NCBI GenBank assembly: GCA_954871525.1
Contig: OX940863.1
Location: 410,001 to 474,000, forward strand
Direction: 5' to 3'
DNA: 64,000 nt
Origin: Parietaria judaica
Taxonomy: Eukaryota; Streptophyta; Magnoliopsida; Rosales; Urticaceae
A program made the translations under genes and the position numbers. The notes under the pieces were generated by a model that was not told where the DNA came from, did no database searches, and was given only the letters and a program-made list of their open reading frames with translations. Below, one piece after another: positions 45,946 through 56,270 of the stretch; within the stretch, counting starts at the first letter, position 1; each line of letters opens with the position of its first letter.

Positions 45946-48900
45946 CTATAAAATAAATAAACAATTAAAAAAAAAAACCATATAATAAAAGCCTTGAGTT
46001 TATATCACGAAAAAGGAGAACCCATTTACAACTTAGAAGGTAGAGCGAGAAAATAAATAGAGATCACGTTTTAATCCCTCGTAAACAGGGAAGTAGACTT
46101 ACGCGTAAAATAAGTATATATTATCATTGTGTAAAAAATAATAGAAGAAAAGTACACCCTAACAATCTTAAAAAATTCAGACCTTAATACAGAGTAAGAT
46201 ATACGAAACTCACTGCCCAATTCGGAAATAAGGCTAGAATAGTCGGTGAAAGATAGCGATACAGTAGTCCCTTCAGACCATTAATTTTTATAGTGATGCT
46301 TCAGAACATGCACCATATCGGCAAAGAGCAGTGTCTGGACTCTGGAGTCTGGTTGAACTCAAGCCTCAGAGGCGTAGAATGTTTTTGGGTTGGGCGCTGC
46401 AAACCGAAGGCTATGCAGCAAGGCGATGCTTGACGGTCTTGGCTTTGGCAGTGGGCTCCTTAAAGAGACTCCATAGTCTCATGGCCTGACATTGGCACCG
46501 GCACACAGAGAGAAGGAGCGAAGAGGTTCGAGAAGAAATAACACGTATATTTTGAGATCGCACTATTTTAAGTACGAAGAGAAACATCTTCGCCGCTCTA
46601 TAACCTAAAACCAAAGACATCTATCGATAAAATTCAAATATACTAAACACACTGACAATTGAAAGTGAAATTAATCTTTCGCAAACAATTCAATGAATAC
46701 CCTTATTCCAAAATAAAATTTCAAAAAACATATTCATTATCAAAAGGCATCAACATCAATCATTATAAGAATCATTCATTTCGTCAGTATTTTAGCACCT
46801 ATTGTTTTCGAAGAAATAGTGTTAAATGGAAATAAAAATAAGCCACATTCTATATTCAACACCCAACAACATTAAAATAATATACAAAAATCCTCGTCCA
46901 ATCTCAAAACTCAATAGTTTAAAAACGATAAAGGGAAGCTTGCCGCAAAATTAAGTGTTATCACTAAGTAGTATAAGAATTCAAATAAAACAAACCTGGT
47001 CGTATAAATATTCCAGTGCAAAGGTACCCTAAGAAGCAACAACACCTACTTTTTGTCCAAAGTTTTCCTAATCCTCCTTAGCTTCTCAACGACACTTCAA
47101 AGTTCGCTTATTGACTTCCCACAAAAAAGAACAAAAAAAAAAAAAAATCAGTGGAAAGAACTTTGAAAGTAAGATTTTTTTATTTTTTTTCGAAATGTAA
47201 AAGAAATGTGAAAAAGATTATATACAACAGTTTAGATGGCTCACAAACACATATACATATAAGCTTAGTAGTTAGAATTTCTCTAAATAATCACTCAATC
47301 AACTTACAATAATAGTGTAGCGTCTGCTAGACTCCATAAGGCACAACCGAACCAGCTTCCGGGAGGGTATTGACGAAGATGGTGCCCGGAAGTCACCACT
47401 TATATCTTTTCATGCACCACAACTCAAATCTCAAACTGAATTTCAAAAAGTTAATGACATTTCTTGAGTAGCAATACACAACTCCAACCAAGAACCATGG
47501 TGAGCAGAAGATACTTAAAAGCAAACTTTGAAAAAAAAGCACAAAAATTATATCTATTTATGAGTAGTGCACATTTTTTTTCATAAAAAAGAAAAATACT
47601 TCCAGCCCCGTCTTTTTCCATGAATCATAACATACATATTGAAAAACATATTTAGATAACTAACTAAAGTCTAACCTGATCTGATTAAAAAAAAACCTTG
47701 TAGCTAATGGAAGAAATTGTTTTTCCGTATCATAGTTCAATAATAAAAGATCCAGAAGCAAACGTTTTTACTTATTAAATGAGATGTCAATAACATTGAT
47801 AATTGAAAGAAAAAAAAAACATCCAATCATAATTTTGAAAGCATGCGCCTACTGTTGTTTGATTACATGCTTTTAAACAATATGTAACCAAAAATTAATG
47901 ATCAAACTCTTTGCTATTTGTAATAAGAGATGTTAAGTCAATTAAAACAGAGCATTCTATTGTACATTAAAAATTGTTCCAATTTGATAGAAATAGCATA
48001 CGACAGACACACGGACAATTCAGTAAAAACAACCTAAAGCAATTCTTGTTCCATAGTTCCGAATAAAGATTTCTTTGTTCAATAAAACCAGATAATAACA
48101 AAATCTGGGAAAAAGAATCATACCATAGAAGCATCGCAATGGACGATAAACGGCAAAGCGTTATCTTTGGAAGTATAATATATTAGACACCCCATTATAT
48201 GAAACACCTTGTATTTTTGCGACTTTCACCACACTACAAAATGAAAAAGCATATTATATTTTGGAGAAAAGACATGGGAAATTAGAGTAATATACTCTTA
48301 ATTTTTCAGCTTGAACAAACCACAACTAAAACTTAAAAGTACAGATGAACCAAAGGCTGTAAATAGTGAAAAGAAGTTAAAGACTTAAAATTAATAACAT
48401 TTCAGAGGCATCAAAATTATGTGAGTTAAACTGATACCGTCATCACAGGAGAGCAGTTGCTGAAGCCTCAAAGATAAGCAAAATCGAGTCCTGCGCCTTT
48501 CAATAAAGAATCTGCTTTATAGTAAAAAAAAAAAAAACACTTCTTAGAGATCCTTGTGAATAGAATAAAAACAAAAATATTGTATTTAAAAAAAATCTAT
48601 TCGAACCCGCGTAGATATGAACATTAAGAAACTTCTATTCTATGTTTTTAACGGTTGAAGCAAAGGTTGCATTTCGATCTAGTTTTGCGGAGCCGAAGCT
48701 TCCTCGCTACAATGCATGCTCTTCTTTGTCGTGATCACACATGTAACCGATTTTGTATTTCATAGTCACTCTAAATTCACGAATTACTATCCTTGAACAA
48801 AAAAATGTCCAAACAAAGAAATTTCCGAGCAAACAAAGCGGTGCAATTGGAACCAAGACTGAAGGAGTCACTATGATTGGAATTACCACATTCGTTGTTC

Positions 48901-49245
48901 ACTTAATTATTGAAATTATAACCCAAAAAATGAAAACCGATGTGGATGCAAGTATAGGAGAAAGTCCCCATAAATGAAACCTGTAGCAATCTTCATTGGA
49001 TAAATAATTAACAGCATAGACAAAATGCTTCATCCTCTGTTTGTTAAATGAATTGCAGAACCGTAAACATTATAGAAAGAAAAAGAGTTAAATACCAGAA
49101 TGACCGAAAGGGTCAACATGCGATGTCGTGAAAGAGAAGTCTGGGATGCCGATCGTCGGAAGAGGCAATGAGGTTGTCGCATCCGCGTTGTCGGATCGAG
49201 TCGCTTGCGTCGTCGTCGATCGGAAGATATGAACTACACTTGAAG

Positions 49246-49307
<62 letters not shown>

Positions 49308-49690
49308 GATGAAGCCCCAATTGCAGGAGATGAAGTGAAAGAGAGAAAACTCAACCTGATCTTGAGAGCGGTTGGTTGTACAATTGAAGCAAGGATGACG
49401 ACTTTTGAGAGAAGAGGAATGATTTAAGATGCTTCTCTTGGAACGGGAGGTTTTTTTTTTTTTTTTTTAAGGAGACGACGAACGAAGAGGTGCGAATGAT
49501 GCCTCTCTTCCAAAGAACACGACGACCGAAGTTGTATTTTTTTTTATTTAAAAAAAATTGAAAAAAAGGAGAAAATAGAATGGGGTAAAAAAATGTGTTT
49601 TTTTAAACCTGGTGTTATTTTGCTTTTATATATATATAGATATTGAATCCTTCTTCTTCTTCTTCTTCTTCTATTCTCTCTGAGAGAAGC

Positions 49691-51231
49691 ATGCTACGAT
49701 CACTTCGGCGACTTCATAGAATTCGCCACCAAGCTCCTATTCTCTCTCCCACATTTCGTCCAACATCTCTCCTCCCTTTCCAACCCTCAACGCTCCCCCA
49801 CCATGTCCGGAGCCTCGACCTCGGAGACCCGGGTTTTGTTGGATTCCTCGGAGCAATCCAACAGGTCTCGCGTCTCCCCACGGAATCTGCTCTCCAAGAC
49901 TCCGGCATCGAGGCGAGCCCCGATGTGATTAGATCGGCGATCTGGGCTTTCAGGCAAGATTCGAGGCTCGCTTTTTTGGCTTTCAAATGGGGCGAAAAGT
50001 TGGGGTCTTGCGACGAGGAAGCTTGGAATTTGATGATCTGGGTTTTAGGTACTCACGGGAAGTTCAATACTGCTTGGTGTTTGATCGGAGACTTGCATCG
50101 GACTTCCATGGATACTCGCCGACCGATGCTTACTATGATCGACAGGTGCATTTGAACTTTGCTGTTTCATTAAGATTTGTATATATAATGGTATGAAATG
50201 TTTTGATAAGAGAAAGATCACTCATTGATGAGTTATTAATCAGGTACGCTTTTGCGAATGATCCGGGCAAAGCGATATGGGCATTTCAATTGATGGAGAA
50301 GTTCAGTTTGAGCCCCGATGAAGAAGCGTTTCGCGGTGCCCTCGAGGCTCTGTGTAGACACGGATACATCGAAGAGGCCGAAGAGTTTATGGTGAAGAGC
50401 AAGAAGCTCTTCCCGTTGGACACCGACGGATTCAACATCATTCTCAACGCTTGGTGTAACGTGTCTGTCGACGTGTTTGAGGCCAAGCGAGTTTGGCGGG
50501 AAATTTCCAAGTGTTGCTTGACGCCGAATGCGGCGTCTTATACTCATCTGATCTCATGCTTCTCGAAGGTCGGAAATCTTTTCGACTCACTCAGACTCTA
50601 TGATGAGATGAAGAGAAGGGGTTGGGTTCCGGGTATCGAGGTTTTCAATTCTTTGCTCTCGGTGCTGACTCGTGAAAATTGCTTCAACGAAGCTCTCAAG
50701 TTGTTGGAGAAGATGAAGGAGTCGGGTTTGAAACCGGATTCCGCCACCTATAACGCAATGATAAGTACTTTGTGTAAAGCGAGTAAACTACACGAGGCGA
50801 GAACGGTGTTGAACACTATGATTGAAGAGAATATTCGCCCAAACACCGACACGTACCACGCGTTTCTTGAGTGTTCAGATCTGGAGGAAACACTTGAAGA
50901 TCTTATTCAGATGAAGAAAGCTAGCTTAGGTCCCTACACGAAAACGTTTCTCATAATTCTTGAGAAGTTCTTTAGATTGACGCAACCTGAGAATGCGTTA
51001 AAGATTTGGACCGAGACAATGAAGCGATTCAAAGTTGAGCCGGATTCTACTCATTACAGAGTGATGATTCAAGGGCTGGAGAAATGTGGTCTGTCGGTGA
51101 AGGCGAGGGAGATCTTGACGTCAATGAGATTGAACGGAGTTAAAGAAGACCCGACGCTTGAGTCGCTATTGAAGGAATCAGTGCAACACCGTACCCGCCG
51201 AAAGACTGGGAAAAAGAGACGGCTAAAATGA
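49691..51231 (+). CDS. P-class pentatricopeptide repeat protein, probably mitochondrial
   Basis: RNA-binding organelle protein. Two exons, 49691-50145 and 50244-51231, encode 480 residues. The N-terminus (MLRSLRRLHRIRHQ) is arginine-rich and acid-free, as in mitochondrial presequences. From about residue 130 there is a run of 35-residue PPR units, for example SYTHLISCFSKVGNLFDSLR, VFNSLLSVLTRENCFNEALK and TYNAMISTLCKASKLHEART, with no E/DYW editing domain. The C-terminus is very basic (RTRRKTGKKRRLK). The Helitron ends only 50 bases before the ATG, so the native promoter of this gene now lies 7 kb away. A truncated copy of the 5' end is at 38.2-38.4 kb. Confidence 0.9.
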
Positions 51232-51420
51232 CATGAGTGTTTTTGCTGCCAAAACCTTCTCAATTAGTAATGCAAAAGTGGCCTTTGTTACTTTGATGAG
51301 TCGCAAAAAAAAATTACAATAGAGAAAAAGGTCAATAAAGATGATAAAAACGACATTCAATTTTTGGTATTAAACAAATCATATTCATATTTTGGGTCGA
51401 ATATTGATTGATTTATCCGT

Positions 51421-51451
<31 letters not shown>

Positions 51452-51712
51452 TGCAAGTGGACTGACTACATTACATTTCTGCTGGAATGGATTATCACCA
51501 TTTACTACTTTACCAGCTTTATGCGTCTCTCTCTTCCATTCAAGCAAGGTCAAATAAACAAATAAAATAAATCAGAATTTCCAGCTCATTCTCACTCCTC
51601 CTGCTTATCGGTCGGGACACAGCTTTATTTATTTATTTATTTTATCTACTACTCCCAAGTCCAACCAACCAACGCAGGCGAAGGCGGAGCAGCGAAGCGA
51701 GGGAAGTGAAGA
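51232..51712. other. Spacer between PPR and phytocyanin genes
   Basis: Contains a (TA)n microsatellite at about 51424-51451 and the phytocyanin promoter and leader. Nothing else seen. Confidence 0.5.
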
Positions 51713-52687
51713 ATGAGGAGGTGGTTGAATCTGGTGTTGTTTGTGGGTCTGGTCTCGGCCGTTGCTCCGGTGAGTGCGACGGATCACATCGTTGGAGCGA
51801 ACAAGGGTTGGAATCCGGGAGTGAACTACACTGTTTGGGCCAAAAACCACACTTTCTATGTTGGTGATTATATCTGTAAGCTCTTTTCAAGATCCCACCT
51901 TTCATTTTCTGTTGCAATAGGATTCGGACAATTTCTCTTTCATTTTAGTTACTTGTCACAAAAAGTAAGCTTGCAACTTTATCAATATTATCCCAAATGT
52001 TCCTAACTGGAGTTAGGTTTTAACTTGCTGATAGTTTTCAAAACCCACATTTCCAGTTTTTAGAATTCAAACCCGAAAAATCGGGATCCGGGTTCAGGGT
52101 TTTGGACAGGAAAAAAAAAATGAAGGTTTCGGATTTCGTCTGAATTTTCTTTTAATTAGGACAAAACTCTTCCATTTTAGCCCACAAATTGCCAAGAACA
52201 AAATTTTGAAATAAGAAGATAGAGTTTTTTTTTTTTTTTTTTTTTTTTTGACGAAGCATGAAGAGTTAATTAATCATATTTTTTTATGGGCTTTTCTATT
52301 TGAATCTGGTATTTAAGTCTTACTTTTGGAGGGCGGGATTTGGTTGCAGCGTTCAGGTACCAGAAGACACAGTACAACGTGTTCATGGTGAACGAAACCG
52401 GGTACGACAACTGCACGACTGAAGGCGCGTTGGGGAACTGGACGAGTGGCAAAGACTTCATACTCTTCAACGAGTCAGCTCGATACTACTTCATCTGCGG
52501 GAACGGACAATGCTTCAATGGCATGAAGGTGTCGGTCGTCGTTCATCCCTTGGCAGCGTCTCCTCACGCCGCCACAGCTAACAACCACTCGAACCACAAT
52601 TCCACGGCCTCGGCGATTCCTCGTCCCGGCTTCTGGGCTCTTTCGGTGTCTCTGGCTCTGCTCTTGTTTGCTTCTGCAGCGCTTTAG
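51713..52687 (+). CDS. Early nodulin-like phytocyanin (GPI-anchored)
   Basis: Cell-surface arabinogalactan-type protein of the phytocyanin family. Two exons, 51713-51875 and 52350-52687, give 166 residues. Order: signal peptide (LNLVLFVGLVSAVAPVSA, cleavage about residue 22); plastocyanin-like domain (HIVGANKGWNPG, NHTFYVGDYISFRY, YDNC, NWTSGKDFILFNESARYYFI, CGNGQC); a short His/Asn/Ser-rich linker; and a hydrophobic tail (FWALSVSLALLLFASAAL) fitting a GPI signal. The usual copper ligands are not all present: the first His site is Asn (QYNVF) and the GHC site reads GQC. This makes it an early-nodulin-like type that probably does not bind copper. Several N-glycosylation sequons are visible. 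The family intron position is conserved. Confidence 0.9.
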
Positions 52688-53012
52688 AGCCAGCGAAGTA
52701 GTTCTTCTCTCGCTAGTCAGAATCCGTTTTGTATCGCGTGCTTCTTTGTATTCTTTGATTCGAATGTTGTGTAGTTGATTTATTTTTTTCTAGAATGTAA
52801 TGGACTTTTGAGTTATGATTTGAACACCGTGTTTGCGTCTTTTCTTTCCATTTGTAATCTACATATGTTCATAGAAGAACTGCAATGATTCCTACATTTA
52901 CATATCACTGCTCGAATTGATGTCGTATGTGTACGTCAAAGTTGTCTACGACATCATTATTGTGAAAACGACATAGGAGGAAAGCAAGCACATTTACAAG
53001 TCTTTCCTTATT
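52688..53012. other. Convergent 3' flanks of phytocyanin and CYP82 genes
   Basis: The two genes converge here and the 325 bases hold both 3' UTRs. No other feature seen. Confidence 0.5.
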
Positions 53013-54590
53013 TTATTGGTAGAGTTCAACAGGCAAGCGAGGCGAGATGAGAACTTCAAGTGGAGTGGCTTTGAGATTGATGAGGCCAAAGCTCTCCGAC
53101 ATATCGACGGCGCAATTTGACGGCGTCGTGATTTCGAACGCTTGGAGAAACCTAGCAAGCACGAAACGCATCGCTTGGAGTGCAAAGGTAGAGCCCGGGC
53201 ATGCCCTCCGTCCACTACCAAACGGGATGAGCTCGAAGTGCTGACCCCGGACATCGACGCCCTTGTGGGTGGTGAGAAATCTCTCGGGCTTGAACTCCAA
53301 CGGGTTGGGCCACAATGCGGGGTCGGTCTGGATCTTCCATATGTTGGTGATGAGGCGTGTTCCTCGTGGGACGTGGAAGCCGCCCACTGTGCAGTCAGTG
53401 GTGGACAAGTGTGGGGCTGAGAGCGGCGCAGGAGGGTAAAGACGGAGAGTCTCTTTCATTATGGCGTCAAGGTATTCCAGCTTGGCCACGTCGGACTCGT
53501 CAACGAGACGAGTCGTTCCAACGTGGCGATTGAGCTCGTCTTGGGCCTTTTTCAAGACGTGGCGGTTGTTCAGCAGCAGCGATATCACCCACGTCAGTGT
53601 TGCAGTGGTGGTGTCATTAGATCCGCCAATAAGGTTCAGCATCGTGGCCTTGATGATCTTATCGGAATCGTGAACCGCCCCGTCAGAATCGTTGAGTACG
53701 TTAAGCATAACATCTATGAAATCTTGAGCCTCGCTCGCTCCATCTTCTCTGTTTCGCTTATGCTCCTCTAACCATTGACTAACCACACCATCCCAGTCCT
53801 CGGCTCCTCTCTTTATTTCCTTCTCGAAGCCACCCAAATCGAGCCACCGCAGCCACGGAATCGCATCTCCTGGCACAAACAAACCGACGAGCCGGAAAAA
53901 CTCTTGGATCGCCTTTTGAACCACTCTCGCCTCTTTCGTAGCATCAGAAGCACCGAAAGAGTAACGCTTCCCCGAGACCATCCGAAGGATCATGTTGAGC
54001 GTCATGTCCGTGAAACGCTGCTTCATCTCCACTAAAACCGGCCCCGAACTCGAATCCCGGGTCCTTATTTCCTCCGTCCAATGGCTGTGCAGCTCCTTCA
54101 CGAAATAGGCCACCTCGGAGAACTTGACATGCTTCATCATCTCAATCCGGCGGCTCGAGAGCAGCTCCAACGTGGCGACCTTGCGAATCTCACGCCATAA
54201 CGGCCCGTAAGGCGCAAAACCGAACATAGCGTTCCCGGAGCCAAAGTGCTTGACAGCGAGCATGTCCGGGCGCGAGGCTAGTGCCAAGTCATTGGTGGTG
54301 AAGCATTCCTTGGCCATTTCGGAGCTGCTCACCACCAAGCCCGAGTAGGAGCCGATGCGGATGGCGAAGATGGGTCCGCAGCGGTCGGCCATGGCTGCCA
54401 AAGTTCTGTGGGTGGGTTTAGGTCCCTTAAGCAAGGCAAGGTGGCCAAATATTGGCCAGCCTCCGTAGGCTTGAGGAGCTGTGCGAGGAAGAAGCCACTT
54501 TCTTGCTGAGATTATGAGGATTATTAATATAGCGCATAACGCAGTGAAGAGAGAGTTTAAGTCGAGTTGAAGCAGTGAAGAAGCCATCAA
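53013..54590 (-). CDS. Cytochrome P450, CYP82 family
   Basis: ER-anchored haem-thiolate monooxygenase of specialised metabolism. A single uninterrupted frame encodes 525 residues. There is an N-terminal membrane anchor (residues about 10-30) and a Pro-rich hinge (PRTAPQAYGGWPIFGHL). The I-helix oxygen-binding motif is GGSNDTT, K-helix ETLRLYPP, PERF motif FKPERF, and haem loop FGSGRRACPG with the ligand Cys464. The MADRCGPIFAIRIG, SGNAMFGFAPYGPLWREIRK and FELIPFGSGRRACPG wording is typical of CYP82. Members act on alkaloids, flavones, coumarins or terpenoids; the substrate here cannot be predicted. Many CYP82 genes have one intron; this one has none. Confidence 0.9.
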   Translation of the reverse strand: MMASSLLQLDLNSLFTALCAILIILIISARKWLLPRTAPQAYGGWPIFGHLALLKGPKPTHRTLAAMADRCGPIFAIRIGSYSGLVVSSSEMAKECFTTNDLALASRPDMLAVKHFGSGNAMFGFAPYGPLWREIRKVATLELLSSRRIEMMKHVKFSEVAYFVKELHSHWTEEIRTRDSSSGPVLVEMKQRFTDMTLNMILRMVSGKRYSFGASDATKEARVVQKAIQEFFRLVGLFVPGDAIPWLRWLDLGGFEKEIKRGAEDWDGVVSQWLEEHKRNREDGASEAQDFIDVMLNVLNDSDGAVHDSDKIIKATMLNLIGGSNDTTTATLTWVISLLLNNRHVLKKAQDELNRHVGTTRLVDESDVAKLEYLDAIMKETLRLYPPAPLSAPHLSTTDCTVGGFHVPRGTRLITNIWKIQTDPALWPNPLEFKPERFLTTHKGVDVRGQHFELIPFGSGRRACPGSTFALQAMRFVLARFLQAFEITTPSNCAVDMSESFGLINLKATPLEVLISPRLPVELYQ

Positions 54591-55233
54591 TTATTGGGAC
54601 GAAAAATGGTCATGCATGAGTTTCAGATTATTATAAGGTAAAGAAGGCATCAATCAACCCATCCTATTCCAATTCTTATCTTTCCAATAATTAATTCCTC
54701 ACCACTCGTCTTCTGACCTCCTCTCCTCTCCTCTCCTCTATACTAACGTGTATCAGTGCTTCAAAGTGAACTAACGTCCTTACAAATTTCTTTTAGATGT
54801 TTCTCATTCCTCACTCTGTCGAAGAAAAAAAAAAAAAAAAAAAAGTATATTGGATTGTCCAATCCAAATGGTAAGTAAGTGGAAAGAGAATGAAATATTT
54901 GGTATAGATCATGATTCATATATTTTGATTCTATTCAAACGTGAGAATCGAAGTTTGGAAACAAAACAATAAGTTAGGCGTTGATTGCGACTTATGGTCT
55001 TCTTGCATGAGTAATGATACCACATTCTCACCCATTTTCAAATATTGCACTCATTGTATTTATAGTGGACCATCAATAATGTTAAAGTTGAGAATATTCT
55101 ACACTCTATTATTACAACAAAGAATTTATAGAAAACTTTCAACGACAGATAAAATCTTACCTAAAGTGCTTTGGCCTTGGTAAAACACTGTTCATCAATC
55201 GTTAGTTAGTGGTGAATAAAAAAACGGTGATAT
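54591..55233. other. CYP82 upstream region
   Basis: Promoter of the CYP82 gene and spacer, with a poly-A run at 54823-54844. No ORF or repeat boundary that I can support. Confidence 0.45.
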
Positions 55234-55242
55234 TTACTTTTA

Positions 55243-55749
55243 GGGAATTTTGCTGCCAAAACCATCAAAGCCATATTTTTTTTACAAATAAGTTACTAAG
55301 CTCATATATTAGCGGAGGAAGTCATCGAACTCATCAATTTCTTACAAATAAGTTACTAAACTAATTTTTTTGGCTACGAAAATCACTAACGTCACACTTT
55401 TATAGCAAATACACCCTTACAACGTTAAATGCCACATTTTTTTTCTTCGTGTTAGATGTGCCACATCACTACATATACTTACATGCAATATGTGAGCCTT
55501 TATTGACGGTCCTCCTAATCGCGTTCTAGTGCCCGTATTCAGGCGTATTCTAGCGATGAGAGCTACTATGGGTAGTAGGTCGCGATCAGAAGGACGATCA
55601 AGTGATGTGGCGCGTCTGACATTGTGAAAAATGTAGAATTTAATTTGCAATAAAAGTATGACAATAATGACTTTCGCCATCAAAAAATGAGTTTAGTGAC
55701 TTATATGTAAGAAATTGGTGAATTAGATGACTTTCGCCGCAAATTACCC
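55243..55749. mobile_element. Mutator-like MITE with long terminal inverted repeats (507 bp)
   Basis: Ends GGGAATTTTGC (left) and GGGTAATTTGC (right, reverse complement). The inverted repeats run for about 200 bp and share ATAAGT(T/C)ACTAA, CAATTTCTTACA and a GTGCCACATCAC-like inner block. The 9-bp flanks TTACTTTTA (55234-55242) and TTAGTTTTA (55750-55758) match at eight of nine positions. No coding. Confidence 0.75.
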
Positions 55750-55758
55750 TTAGTTTTA

Positions 55759-56270
55759 ACACCTAATATAGTTTTCTTATAGTGATATGGGGTTAAAAAA
55801 AACTACTTTTGTTTAAGTTATCACGAGTAGGGAAATTTTTCGGCATAACTTCATATTTTATCATATAGTAATCCAAAAGCATCAAATTAAACAACTCAAA
55901 ACTAATTTGAAAGTTCTTAAAAGTCTACCAAGTTGCCATGCCCTTCAAAATTCAAATCATCATTATTTTTTAGATATTTACGACATAAATACCCTGATGT
56001 TTCGGGTTTAGACCAGGACATAGTCAATAATTTTTATTTTTATTTTTGCAGCAGAAGTATAAATTCTTAGGAAATTTGCGCTTCCGGTGAAACACAATTT
56101 TTTTTTATAATTTTTTTTCCATATTCATTTATATGTAAACAATTTGTTTGAGACTGAATCCAAACACTCACATTATGTTAAAAGAAAGAACTAAAAAGTT
56201 GAGCTATATGAAGAACTAAAAATAGACAAGTTAGAGTAATTACACTCAGCTATAGGAAGAACAAAACAAA
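55759..56270. other. RLK 3' flank
   Basis: AT-rich spacer next to the RLK stop codon; no feature seen. Confidence 0.45.

Larger units (their letters stand above)
42589..49640 (-). mobile_element. Non-autonomous Helitron (7052 bp) carrying gene fragments
   Basis: On the minus strand the element begins TCTATATATATATAAAAGC at 49640, the standard plant Helitron 5' end. It finishes with an 8-bp-stem hairpin (42619-42601, CACCGCGC/GCGCGGTG), eight further bases and CTAG at 42592-42589. The flanking bases are A (5') and T (3'), as expected for insertion between A and T without duplication. I see no Rep/helicase coding, so it is non-autonomous. The AT-rich interior contains exon-like pieces of unrelated genes. 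The empty site is approximated by the paralogous stretch at 38110-38200. Confidence 0.87.
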
